This document shows, piece by piece, positions 48,070 through 57,042 of a stretch of DNA of 64,000 nucleotides (positions within the stretch are counted from its first letter, which is position 1; the number at the start of each line of letters is the position of its first letter). The notes beneath the pieces are model-generated. The model had not been told where the DNA came from. It made no database searches and saw only the letters and a program-made list of their open reading frames with translations. Source of the DNA: CAWIHS01 sp963836005 (lineage in GTDB: Bacteria; Pseudomonadota; Gammaproteobacteria; GRL18); NCBI GenBank assembly GCA_963836005.1, contig CAWIHS010000005.1, positions 248,001-312,000 on the forward strand. The letters run 5' to 3'. Made by a program: the position numbers and the translations under genes.

Positions 48070-49503
48070 GGCTGGGCTAAAGTTATCTGTAGGTAATACT
48101 TTGTTTGAGAAGTTACCTATCATGTGGAATAGCAATACAGTTTTCCCACATTCCGGCTCTGAGGCTGAAATAATGATCCTTGGGGTGTGGTTAAATTTGC
48201 TGTAGATGTGAGTATGCACTGACCATAAGGCGCTTATTACAGCATCATGCAAGTTAATGTGCATGTGTCTGGTAATGTGATTAAGGACTTCATTTAAAAC
48301 CTCAAAACCAACGACTTCACCGTCAAACATTTCACAATCATTAAAAACAACTTCACGACCCCCAGTTTCTTTTTCTTCATCCTGTGGTCTGGCTTCTTAA
48401 CATATTTATCTAATTCATTAGGACGAAAACCTAATTTTTTAGCTTCCTCTTTTCGAACTGATTCATACTCAATTGGTGGTAATTTACTTAATCGCTGAAT
48501 AACTTCTTCTGGCGTTTCAACTACTTCTTTGGGGGCTGTATTTAAAACACTTTCAATTTGTAGTTTAACCACTTCAAGACCTTCCATACAATGCAGATCA
48601 TTGAAGTCTGTCGGCTTGCTGCTGGTGTCATTAAATTGGGAAATAGCAATATAAGCCCCAATGGTTTTAGCGGCTGCAGTGGCCTTAGTAATGCCTGGAT
48701 TACCCTCTCTCCACTGATCGTTATCTGCCAGAATAATGATCGCTTTATTTGGGAATTTATCACGGATAGTTTCAGCAACGGGTTTCAGGTTTCCGGCATT
48801 AAAAGCAACGACATTACAAAGCCCTGTCGCTTCAAAAACACTGCAAGCAAGCAGTAGCATAACCCTCAGAGATTAAAATAGGGTTGTCGTCTGGCTTGCC
48901 AATCACATGAAAACCGCCTTTAATCTCACCGCCTGGGTGAAACAGCTTATTACCTTCGGATGATATAGTTTGCAAGCTGGTGATTTCTTTATTGATTCGG
49001 ACAGGAATTAATAGCTGATCACCTGACTGCTTCAGACCATAAGGTTTAACCCGCTTTTTCTCCAGATATGAATGATTGATCGTACTGCTGGCCTTATCCC
49101 ATTTATCAATACAGGATTGTGCTGCCTTTTCCCTTTTTAGCTTTTCAGCTTTAGCCAATAATTCAGCCCGTTCCTTTCGTTCCTTTTCCCGTTTCCGTAC
49201 CTCAACTGGATCAATTGATTTTGGCTTTTCTGGTGCATAGCCATTCCGGATAGCTTCATCAAATAGACTCTTGATAGTAATACCGCCATGACCATTAATA
49301 GACTTCCAGGAAGCATTAAAGTCTTTTTGGTTAAAACTATCACCAGTTGATGACCATTGTTCAGCAATATCTCGGCCCTGCTCACCGTGTTCTGATTTAA
49401 CAGCCATGAGAACCTTAATCCAGTTATCACGGGGTGTATCAGAACTGATGTATGATAAGGCTTGTTCAGTTGCTGAAAGGGGTGGTGGCTCGAAATCATT
49501 CAC
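48070..49503 (-). pseudogene. Island primase/helicase-type gene, twice frameshifted and truncated by IS66
   Basis: Three frames on one strand. 49503-48860: PriCT-2-like ALSYISSDTPRDNWIKVLMAVKSEHG and a Toprim start ILISEGYATA. 48860-48320: rest of Toprim, IIILADNDQW and DFNDLH. 48330-48070: DUF3631/helicase-like TPRIIISASEPECGKTVLL (Walker A). The first shift is a 4-base TTGC duplication (GCTTGCTTGCAGT, near 48850) and the second an indel in the A-rich stretch about 48370-48395. The IS66 right end removes the rest. The start ATG overlaps the remnant integrase stop. Confidence 0.85.
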
Positions 49504-50679
49504 CTAAAATATCCTCCCACCCATAAAACACATAATAACCAACTTTTTTATGAATCTGGCCATTTCGGTTTGTGATTCAATACAGCTTCACCAATATGCG
49601 GTGGAAAACCTAATGACTCGATATGCGTCCGACCTGTTCTTCGTAAATCGTGAATAGTGAAGTTTGGCATATCCAGTATAGGCTTGATAAACCGGCCTAA
49701 GCTGCTGTTAAGTGTGTCCGCAGAAATATGCGGTAGGTAACAATCTGGTCTGACTCTTTCGTGCAGGAAACAGGTAATCACTCTGTCCAGACAATATAAA
49801 CAGCTTTTTTAGCAACGAAACAGCTTGGTGAGACAATGGAATAGCAAGCGCTTTCTCAGTTTTGGTGCGCTCGGCTGGTAGGTGCCAGATAGCGGCATCA
49901 AGATCAAACTCGTCCTTTCTGGCTGCAATCAGTTCCATTTTTCGTACTGCAAGCATCAACAACAGTTTAATGGCAATGATATTCTCAAAGGGCATGCCTT
50001 TGGCTGTTTCAAATACCTCAAACATTTGTGCCAGCTCCTCACGAGTAAGCCATCTATCACGAGGTTTTTCCTTACCACCTGCATCAGAAGTGTCAAAAGC
50101 AGCAAAAATGTTGTAGCGGATCAGTTTTCTTTTCAGTGCAAAATCAAAAATCTTAACACCCAATCTCAAAACCTTATTGGCCACCTTGGGAGCATTCCGT
50201 CTAAGTACCCTCTGAAGTATCTCATCAACATGATGAGGTTCCACTTGCTTGGCTGGTATACCACCTATAACAGGCTCAATGTCACGTATATAGCGTCTTT
50301 TAATAAGATGCTTTTGCTTTTGTATGGCGGGGGTTTCAAAATATTTCAGGAAAACAGCTGTAGTGGTATTTTTCTGGGCTTCAATGACTTTTACGGCTTC
50401 GGCTTCATTCTTCCGCCTTTCTTCCTTGGGATTAATGCCTAGAGTAACTTTGGCATTAAACTTCTCAACCATTTTTCTGGCTTTTTTTAATGATATTTCA
50501 CCGTAGGAACCAAAATCATAAGGAATTCGTTTCCCACCCAAACGAAACCTGAACCTCCAGGTTGTTTTTTTATATCTTTCAGGGAACCGAAGATACAGAC
50601 CGTTGCCGTCTGCTTTGGCTTCGAAGTGTTCATTGTTTTTGATGCATGCACGGATCTGGATATCGGTAAAATTGCCCAT
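49501..50679 (-). pseudogene. int: P4-type tyrosine integrase, frameshifted and lacking its catalytic Tyr
   Basis: The start MGNFTDIQIRACIKN at 50679 follows the DUF4102-like domain pattern (YLRFPERYKKTTWRFRF). A longer start at 50751 is less likely. Catalytic box I R is in LLMLAVRKMELIAARKDEF. The frame breaks near 49765 (RLLPTAYFCG against YLPHISADTLN) and box II HDLRRTGRTHIESLG is in the second frame. After LNHKPK the region with Tyr is deleted; in another frame YVFYGWEDILGE, a typical integrase tail, remains and overlaps the next gene's start. Confidence 0.9.
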
Positions 50680-50700
50680 CAGCCTGTTCCTGCTGATATT

Positions 50701-50749
50701 GGGTACCGACAAAATAAGATAAAAACAATGGGTACCTGTAAAGGTACCC
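50701..50749. promoter_or_regulatory. Three GGGTACC repeats upstream of the integrase
   Basis: GGGTACC at 50701-50707 and a palindrome GGGTACC-tgtaaa-GGTACCC at 50730-50749, just upstream of int and about 115 bases from the yicC-side att. They could be integrase arm sites or an operator. Confidence 0.5.
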
Positions 50750-50858
50750 ACTTTACAGCAGATTGTGATAAATAACTATAGACAGCTATAGACTATATAT
50801 TTATTGAAAAGTAAGGGATTACAGAAATTATTGAGATTCCTATGGACGGTGAAAAACA

Positions 50859-51731
50859 CTACTCTATATTCTGTACCTGTTCACGCATCTGTTCAGTCAG
50901 TACTTTGAGATCGACAGAGGCCTGGGTGGTAACTTTTGAAATTGATTTGGAACCCAGCGTATTGCTCTCGCGGTTTAATTCCTGCAGCAGAAAATCCAGC
51001 CTGCGCCCGATGGCTTCGTCCTGCTCCAGCACTCGGGTGATTTCTGTAATATGGGTTATAATTCGATCCAGCTCTTCAGCCACATCGGCCTTTTGAGCCA
51101 GAAAGACCATCTCCTGTTCCAGACGATCATTATCCAGATCTGCTTTAACTTCTTCCAGTCGCTGCTGTAAACGTTGACGTTGTAACTGCAGAATCTCCGG
51201 GAGGTGATCTTTGAGCCGGGCGGTTATTTGCTGAATATCATCACAACGCTGAAGAATCATTTGTTTCAACGCCTCACCCTCACGGGTTCTGCCATCGTTC
51301 AGCTGATCCAGAACCTGATTCATATCACTCAGAATATCTGATTTGAATTCTTCCAGGCGCAAGCTTTTGTCCATAAGCACCCCCGGCCACTGCAAAATAT
51401 CAACTGGATTGACGGGCGCAGGATTGTATATAGATTTGTCAATATCATGTAAGGTATCAGCCAGTTTTTTGGCCAGTGGTTTGTTATATTCGAGTTTTTT
51501 ATTTTCATCCTGAGACCACTGTATTTGCAGCACCAGGTCCAGTTTGCCGCGTTTTATTTTCTGCTTGACGCAAGTTCTTAAATCCATTTCCAGGCCGCGT
51601 AACACTTCGGGTAATTTAAAACTCATTTCCAGAAAACGATGATTGACACTTCGCAGTTCAAATATTAACGTTCCCCAAATATATTTTTGTTCTTTGCACG
51701 CATAAGAGGTCATACTTTGGGCCATGGTCAT
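50859..51731 (-). CDS. yicC: YicC family endoribonuclease
   Basis: A 290-residue protein with the YicC start FELRSVNHRFLEMSFKLPE and the C-terminal DUF1732 end LDFLLQELNREANT-like (LNRESNTLGSKS) closing VLTEQMREQVQNIE. Relatives in E. coli act as a ribonuclease influencing RyhB decay. The last residues are formed by the island's att sequence, but the protein sequence is unaltered. Confidence 0.95.
   Translation of the reverse strand: MTMAQSMTSYACKEQKYIWGTLIFELRSVNHRFLEMSFKLPEVLRGLEMDLRTCVKQKIKRGKLDLVLQIQWSQDENKKLEYNKPLAKKLADTLHDIDKSIYNPAPVNPVDILQWPGVLMDKSLRLEEFKSDILSDMNQVLDQLNDGRTREGEALKQMILQRCDDIQQITARLKDHLPEILQLQRQRLQQRLEEVKADLDNDRLEQEMVFLAQKADVAEELDRIITHITEITRVLEQDEAIGRRLDFLLQELNRESNTLGSKSISKVTTQASVDLKVLTEQMREQVQNIE
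50863..50879. other. Attachment site at the 3' end of yicC
   Basis: TCTATATTCTGTACCTG inside the last codons of yicC (Q-V-Q-N-I-E). Identical copy at 41177-41193 beyond the island. Confidence 0.8.
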
Positions 51732-51844
51732 TCCTTAAAGTGATCTATTTAATTATGTATGAGTATCTGTGATTGTAACACAGTTCATAGTATTACCCTG
51801 AAATCCCAATATAATGAAAAGGTCCCTATTAAGAAATCACCCAC

Positions 51845-52801
51845 ATGCAGCATAACACTACACCTCTGGCCAATGGTACCCGGGTTGATGAATATATCAT
51901 CGACAGGGTATTAGGCAGCGGAGGCTTCAGCATCGTTTATTATGCTCATTCTTTAACTGACGAAAAAAGTGTCATTATAAAAGAATATATGCCGAAAAAA
52001 TTAGCCACCCGGCTCAATGACACCGATATTGCCAGTCTGAAACCAGATGCGCCCGAAGCTTTTAACAAGGGACGCAAGCTGTTCTTTCAGGAAGCCAGTA
52101 CCCTGGCAAAACTGAAGCATCCTAATATTGTCGATGTAATTAATTTTTTTCAGGCTAATGGCACCGCCTACATGGTCATGAAAAATGAACAGGGTGTTAA
52201 TTTACAGGAGTATATCCGCAAGCATAATGGCAAATTAAGTGAAAAACTGCTGCGCGTTGTGTTCCCGCAACTACTTTCGGCGGTAAAAAAACTGCACGAT
52301 AATGAACTGCTGCATCTTGATATCAAACCCAGTAATATTCATTTGCGTCAGGGAGGTCAGCCGCTATTGCTGGATTTTGGAGCTGTTCGAGAACAGATGA
52401 AGTCCCGTCTCTATGAAGCCAGAGTAGTTGCCACACCTGGCTATGCTCCCATCGAACAAATCACTGAGCGAGGTTATATGGGTCCCTGGACGGATATCTA
52501 TGCCATCGGCGCCTCCATGCGCAGCTGTATTGAAGGTAACCCGCCGCCGCCAGCCAACAAACGTATCGAGAAAGATCTCATGAAACCTGCAGCGGAGATT
52601 TTCAAACGCAACTACAGTCAGGTGATCCTCAAAGCAATTGACTGGGCCATGGATCCCGACCCGAGACTTAGACCTCAGAACAGTAGTGAATTACTTGCAA
52701 TGCTTAAATCCCTGCCCGCTGAACTACCGTTGGAAAACTACCGCGAAAAATTATTCGCAAAACTGGGCAAAATGCTCCCGTGGAAAAACTCGTCTAATTA
52801 G
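51845..52801 (+). CDS. Eukaryotic-type Ser/Thr protein kinase
   Basis: A 318-residue kinase. Glycine loop LGSGGFSIVYYA (about 20-31), catalytic lysine in VIIKEYMP, HLDIKPSNIHL (HRD variant HLD) and LDFGAVRE, with activation end TPGYAPIEQ. No membrane or sensor domain; ends after kinase helices with KLGKMLPWK. Divergent from yicC and followed by a hairpin. Substrate unknown; no phosphatase neighbour. Confidence 0.88.
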   Translation: MQHNTTPLANGTRVDEYIIDRVLGSGGFSIVYYAHSLTDEKSVIIKEYMPKKLATRLNDTDIASLKPDAPEAFNKGRKLFFQEASTLAKLKHPNIVDVINFFQANGTAYMVMKNEQGVNLQEYIRKHNGKLSEKLLRVVFPQLLSAVKKLHDNELLHLDIKPSNIHLRQGGQPLLLDFGAVREQMKSRLYEARVVATPGYAPIEQITERGYMGPWTDIYAIGASMRSCIEGNPPPPANKRIEKDLMKPAAEIFKRNYSQVILKAIDWAMDPDPRLRPQNSSELLAMLKSLPAELPLENYREKLFAKLGKMLPWKNSSN

Positions 52802-52826
52802 TGTCCATCCGTTTTTAGATGGACAC
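52801..52826. terminator. Possible terminator hairpin after the kinase gene
   Basis: GTGTCCATC and complementary GATGGACAC around an 8-base loop, right after the kinase stop. It lacks a clear T-run, so it may only stabilise the mRNA end. Confidence 0.4.
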
Positions 52827-53012
52827 TCACTATTAAAATCGATTCAGGAATGATTTTGACTTTACAGTTACTTCCTGGAATGTTTGAATGTTATAATTCA
52901 AAACCACAGAATCTATGCTGCGGATTTCTTATCAACCCAAGAGACCTATCAACTGTTCAACCTCAGTCACATTTTCTTAAATAACCAACTCTAATTTTCA
53001 GGAATTTTAATT

Positions 53013-53729
53013 ATGCGTCCAGGCGGCCGTAACAATGATGAGCAACGGGTAGTAAAAATGACCCGTCACTACACCAAACATGCCGAAGGTTCTGTGCTTA
53101 TTGAGAGCGGTGATACACAGGTGATTTGTACCGCATCAATAGAAAACCGGGTACCTGGTTTTCTACGCGGCAAAGGACAGGGATGGGTCACTGCTGAATA
53201 TGGTATGCTGCCCCGCTCTACCGGCAGCCGCATGCGCCGGGAAGCCTCGTCCGGAAAACAGGGCGGCCGGACGCTGGAAATTCAGCGTTTAATCGGCCGC
53301 TCGCTGCGTTCTATTATTGATCTGGAGGCGCTGGGTGAAAACACCATTACCCTGGATTGTGATGTGATCCAGGCTGACGGAGGAACCCGAACGGCTTCCA
53401 TCACCGGAGCTTACGTGGCGCTGGTTGATGCAGTCGATAACATGCTGGCCAGAAACATGATTGATAAAAGTCCCCTGCATGGTCAGGTTGCTTCCATTTC
53501 TGTAGGCATTTATAAAGGCAAACCAGTGCTGGATCTCGACTATGCAGAAGACTCCTCTGCCGAAACAGATATGAATATAGTGATGAATGAAGCCGGGGCC
53601 TATATAGAGGTTCAGGGCACGGCCGAAGGTCATGCCTTTCATCCGGATGAACTCAATGCCATGCTCGCCCTGGGCAATAAAGGCATTAAACATCTGATCA
53701 AGCTGCAAAATCAGGTGCTGGAAAAATAA
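53013..53729 (+). CDS. rph: Ribonuclease PH
   Basis: A 238-residue phosphorolytic 3' exoribonuclease for tRNA ends. RPGGRNNDEQR at the start, GWVTAEYGMLPRSTGSRMRRE and DCDVIQADGGTRTASITGA are catalytic/RNA-binding stretches. Full length, so not the frameshifted rph of K-12 strains. A family-D relic sits immediately after the stop. Confidence 0.97.
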   Translation: MRPGGRNNDEQRVVKMTRHYTKHAEGSVLIESGDTQVICTASIENRVPGFLRGKGQGWVTAEYGMLPRSTGSRMRREASSGKQGGRTLEIQRLIGRSLRSIIDLEALGENTITLDCDVIQADGGTRTASITGAYVALVDAVDNMLARNMIDKSPLHGQVASISVGIYKGKPVLDLDYAEDSSAETDMNIVMNEAGAYIEVQGTAEGHAFHPDELNAMLALGNKGIKHLIKLQNQVLEK

Positions 53730-53732
53730 TCT

Positions 53733-53804
53733 GTCACTTCTCAGCGTGCCTGTGAGATCCGTATGAGCACTCAGAGCAATATCATAGACACGCTGGGTAG
53801 CGAC
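53733..53804. mobile_element. Ancient family-D-like element between rph and rdgB
   Basis: 72 bases: GTCACTTCTCAGCGTG ... CACGCTGGGTAGCGAC, an imperfect terminal repeat related to GTAACT.CTCAGCGTA. Flanks AATAATCT (53725-53732) and AATAATGT (53805-53812) match at 7 of 8. The left flank overlaps the rph stop codon. Confidence 0.6.
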
Positions 53805-53837
53805 AATAATGTTTTAATTTAAAACGATGGATTACAA

Positions 53838-54458
53838 ATGGCATTGAATAAGAAAATAGTACTCGCTAGCGGCAATAAAGGTAAAATCCGCGAATTCAGC
53901 AAGATGTTTGCCGATTTAGGCGTGAATATAGTCCCTCAGACCGAACTTGGTGTTGGTGATATTGCGGAAACCGGGACCACTTTTGTAGAAAATGCCATCA
54001 TTAAAGCACGCTATGCAGCAGCAATAACAGCGATGCCGGCCATTGCTGATGATTCAGGCATAGAAGTCGATTATCTCAATGGTGCTCCGGGTATATATTC
54101 TGCCCGTTATTCTGCAGATGAAAATGGTCTCGGCGCAACCGACAAAAAAAATAATCTGCAACTGCTGCAGGCCATGCAGGATGTACCGGATGATCAGCGC
54201 AGCGCTCGATACCAGTGCATTCTGGTATATATGCGCCATGCCGCCGACCCAACACCCATCATTTGTCAGGCCGCCTGGGAAGGAATGATAATGCGTGAAG
54301 AAGTGGGAGAGAATGGTTTTGGTTATGACCCGTTATTTTATGTGCCTGAGTACAAAATGTCTTCCGCCATGCTGGACCCGGAGGTAAAAAACAGTATTAG
54401 CCATCGAGGCAAGGCATTACGCCAGCTGCATGATGCATTACTGGACATTTATCAATAA
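53838..54458 (+). CDS. rdgB: XTP/dITP pyrophosphatase (RdgB/HAM1)
   Basis: A 206-residue nucleotide sanitiser. VLASGNKGKIREFSKMF at the start, ADDSGIEVDYLNGAPGIYSARY and the end GENGFGYDPLFYVPE..NSISHRGKALRQL are HAM1 signatures. It follows rph, a common pairing. Confidence 0.95.
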   Translation: MALNKKIVLASGNKGKIREFSKMFADLGVNIVPQTELGVGDIAETGTTFVENAIIKARYAAAITAMPAIADDSGIEVDYLNGAPGIYSARYSADENGLGATDKKNNLQLLQAMQDVPDDQRSARYQCILVYMRHAADPTPIICQAAWEGMIMREEVGENGFGYDPLFYVPEYKMSSAMLDPEVKNSISHRGKALRQLHDALLDIYQ

Positions 54459-54639
54459 CTGAAGAGTGACTTCGCAGTGCAATATCCCTGGGTCAACTGA
54501 GCAGCTGCTGATGGGAAAGCATAGATACTTGCGCATGCTTCCAATGCGTAACCGGCTATCGCGTCTTGCGGAACCTGATTGCTGGCAAACTGCCCGTTCA
54601 ACAGGCAGTCAACAGAGCAAAAAATAAAACCCGGCACGC

Positions 54640-54730
54640 AGCGATCAGTCAGGTAGCTTTCGGCGATCTGTCTGGTAGCTTTCGGCGATCTGTCTGGTAG
54701 CTTTCAGCGATCAGTCAGGTAACTTTGCCC
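54640..54730. repeat. 22-bp tandem repeat at the 3' end of a hypothetical gene
   Basis: About 3.5 units of CTGGTAGCTTTCGGCGATCTGT, with slight changes (CAGGTAGC, TTTCAGCG). The last half unit enters the coding end of the gene at 54711, giving its LPD tail. Confidence 0.75.
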
Positions 54731-55409
54731 TCAGCTCATCCCGATCGAACCACCAGTTATCATCTCCAACAATGGCGCCAATGACCAGTCCCATTCTGGG
54801 CAGAAAAACATCAGGATCCAGTAGTTCCAGTTTTTCCATCCAGACATTAAGACCTGTCTGGGTTTCAACTTGACTATGGCGTGCACCCACTTTGGCGATC
54901 ATGTTCATGGTTAGTACTTTCAGATCGTTCTGTTTCTTACCCTCAGTACGGTGGTCAACAATGAAATGCGCGGTTACAGCAGCAAGAGCAGCACCATCAG
55001 CATTATCCGGTGTTTCATTAATGATATGATTCATCATGTTGATAGTGTATTCTGCTTCCACCGGATAAGTAACTGACAACCAGGCACCGTGCCCCAGTGC
55101 AGTAATGGCTGATGGTAATTCAGTCTGATAAAGCAGATCGCAGGCTTCTACAGCCATTTGCCATTGCTGCTGCGCAACACAGATATCCAGCGCTTCCCTG
55201 GCATGATTCCAGACATCACTCATGCGGGTCATGCCCAGTTCAGCATTAGCCAGTTCCAGCAGCGCCTCTGCGCGATCTGTCGGTTTGACTACCGAGGGCA
55301 GATTGTTTAAACGCTGAGTAAGTTCTTCAACCTGTCTGGCTAAAAATTCGCGTGATTCTTTTGCGTCAGAGGTTTCAATTAACCTCTGATCGGCATCTGT
55401 CTGACTCAT
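54711..55409 (-). CDS. Hypothetical cytoplasmic helical protein
   Basis: A 232-residue, mostly helical, acidic protein with TPR-like stretches (RAEALLELANAELGMTRMSDVW.., WQMAVEACDLLYQTEL). FLARQVEELTQRLNNLP suggests a short coiled coil at about 20-45. It precedes two more hypotheticals on the same strand, and a shared role is only a guess. Family not recognised. Confidence 0.6.
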   Translation of the reverse strand: MSQTDADQRLIETSDAKESREFLARQVEELTQRLNNLPSVVKPTDRAEALLELANAELGMTRMSDVWNHAREALDICVAQQQWQMAVEACDLLYQTELPSAITALGHGAWLSVTYPVEAEYTINMMNHIINETPDNADGAALAAVTAHFIVDHRTEGKKQNDLKVLTMNMIAKVGARHSQVETQTGLNVWMEKLELLDPDVFLPRMGLVIGAIVGDDNWWFDRDELRAKLPD

Positions 55410-55515
55410 GAAATTCTCCGTAAAGCATTTAATAATATCTGGCTAATAAGTTGGGATGAATTATCTGTATTCAAGTTTTCTGCAAAATGACTCGCCATCT
55501 ATAGCAGCTGGAACA

Positions 55516-56202
55516 TTACCCAGAGTCCAGTGCCTGTTTTATTAACTGTAAATTTTTCCACGCATTATCCAGTATCTCCTGGTGTTCATGCGGAAATTTC
55601 AGCCTGGTTTTTTCCAGCAGTGACATTGCAGCCTCAAACAGGCTCAACAATTGCTGCTGATCAAACAGCAGTAGTCCCGTCTGCAGGGATTCAGGCGATT
55701 CACTCAAAAGTGTCGCGGCCAGTTCATCTTCACGAATGATGGAATCAGGGTCCAGCAAATCGACCACCAGAGGATATGCCAGCAGCTGAAAATGCCTGGA
55801 GCGTGCCAGTTCTTCCTGCTGTAGATGTTTCACAGCTTGAGGATCACCTTCAGCCCCTTGCCAAACCGCCCGCATAATAACCTGTAACAAATTAGCAATT
55901 GCCGTGCTGATTTCACTTTGTTCTCCTGACAGACCGCAGCACTGCACATAACTTTTCTCCAGTTGTGCTTTTAACTGGAGGATATTTTCACTGTCTTCAT
56001 TGGCTTTTAAAAGTGAAATTTGTGCCACTAATTTTTGAAATTCGCGCAAAAATTCTTCAGTTTCCTGTTCATCCATGTAGCGAGCACCTTCGATGCGCTG
56101 CTGGTTGAAGTCTCTGCGTGAACGGGGAAACAGTACATTCTGGTACTGGCGCTGCAAGTGCCGTTCTCTTTTCCCCGGGTGTTGACTAAAGTGAATGGTC
56201 AT
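55516..56202 (-). CDS. Hypothetical helical protein
   Basis: A 228-residue protein, helical throughout with LQLKAQLEKSYVQCC and LLFDQQQLLSLFEAAMSLLEK. The first 42 residues are basic and could be untranslated: a second start MDEQETEEFLREFQKLV is at about residue 43. No signal or membrane segment. Family not recognised. Confidence 0.55.
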   Translation of the reverse strand: MTIHFSQHPGKRERHLQRQYQNVLFPRSRRDFNQQRIEGARYMDEQETEEFLREFQKLVAQISLLKANEDSENILQLKAQLEKSYVQCCGLSGEQSEISTAIANLLQVIMRAVWQGAEGDPQAVKHLQQEELARSRHFQLLAYPLVVDLLDPDSIIREDELAATLLSESPESLQTGLLLFDQQQLLSLFEAAMSLLEKTRLKFPHEHQEILDNAWKNLQLIKQALDSG

Positions 56203-56318
56203 TTTCTGAGTTCTTTAAAAAGAGCTGTCTCGTAGACTACAGTAAACTACCAGCCCGGTAACATTAGACATCAAGCACATGATATTACTTTAAAATCATA
56301 CTCTTATCTAATTTATTC

Positions 56319-56474
56319 GTAAGTTCTCAATAAGTTCGTGCAAAATCCCCTCCCTCTATCAGGGGGAGGGTTAGGGTGGGGGTTAAATTCTTGATTAAAC
56401 ACATTACCCCCATCCTGGCCTTCCCCCTTAAAAGGGGAAGGAACTTGAACTGCATGGACTTATTGAGATGTTAC
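56319..56474. mobile_element. MITE-like element, family B, with exact 8-bp duplication
   Basis: 156 bases, opening GTAAGTTCTCAATAAGTTCG and closing GGACTTATTGAGATGTTAC. Flanked by ATTTATTC on both sides (56311-56318 and 56475-56482). It fills most of the 333-base gap between two hypothetical genes; TAAAATCATACT just upstream (about 56291) is a lone family-A end. Confidence 0.92.
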
Positions 56475-56535
56475 ATTTATTCTGGACTAACCTGATGTTC
56501 GGCGAGCGATACCTGCATCTATAAACGAAAAGCGG

Positions 56536-56937
56536 TTAATGAAGTTTTTTATCCGCGCCCGGGGAAATAAAATTTATTTTCTGCCCCGGTGGCTTCACCT
56601 GATCAAAGATAAATTCGACACCAATTTTGCCGTTTTCTGAGCGGGCTCTGACCTGCTTCAGCGCAGGCAGGCGGTTAACCAGATAAGTAAACATAATAAT
56701 AGCGGTTTGATCATCTTTGTTTTCCAGTGCCTGAACCATATTGAATGCAACAAATTGTGATTTTTGCGGCTGTGCGGGATTTAAAATGGTCTCACCGGCA
56801 AAATCAAAGCCCTGATCCATTTTTTTATCCATATTATCAAGATATTCACGTTGGCTTTCAGGAAGAGGAATAGACTTATCGTAACTCAACGCCTCCTCAC
56901 CTGATAATAAAAGTTTAACCACATTTGTTTCTGACAT
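56536..56937 (-). CDS. Hypothetical small protein
   Basis: A 133-residue soluble protein, MSETNVVKLLLSGEEALSYDKS... with a charged middle and a beta-rich end (GKIGVEFIFDQVKPPG). Divergent from the MbcA/ParS-type gene. No family recognised. Confidence 0.5.
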   Translation of the reverse strand: MSETNVVKLLLSGEEALSYDKSIPLPESQREYLDNMDKKMDQGFDFAGETILNPAQPQKSQFVAFNMVQALENKDDQTAIIMFTYLVNRLPALKQVRARSENGKIGVEFIFDQVKPPGQKINFISPGADKKLH

Positions 56938-57042
56938 AAGTGTTTTTTACCCCTACCTTGTTCTTTACTCCAATATTAATTTGATGCAATAGTATACCAC
57001 TAGTGGTAGAATAATTCCCAACTAATATACTAGGTTAAATAC

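Larger units (their letters stand above)
41177..50879. mobile_element. Decayed genomic island integrated at the 3' end of yicC
   Basis: Bounded by TCTATATTCTGTACCTG at 41177-41193 and again at 50863-50879. On the minus strand this is the yicC 3' coding end (Q-V-Q-N-I plus GA). The integrase lies next to yicC. The yicC copy ends GAG TAG, while the distal att reads GAA TGA, so both encode NIE-stop: insertion restored the same C-terminus. The yicC/gmk interval is normally short, supporting insertion. The integrase and primase genes are broken and five IS types are present, so the island is probably immobile. Islands at yicC are known in Vibrio (mobilizable islands of the MGI type). Confidence 0.85.
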
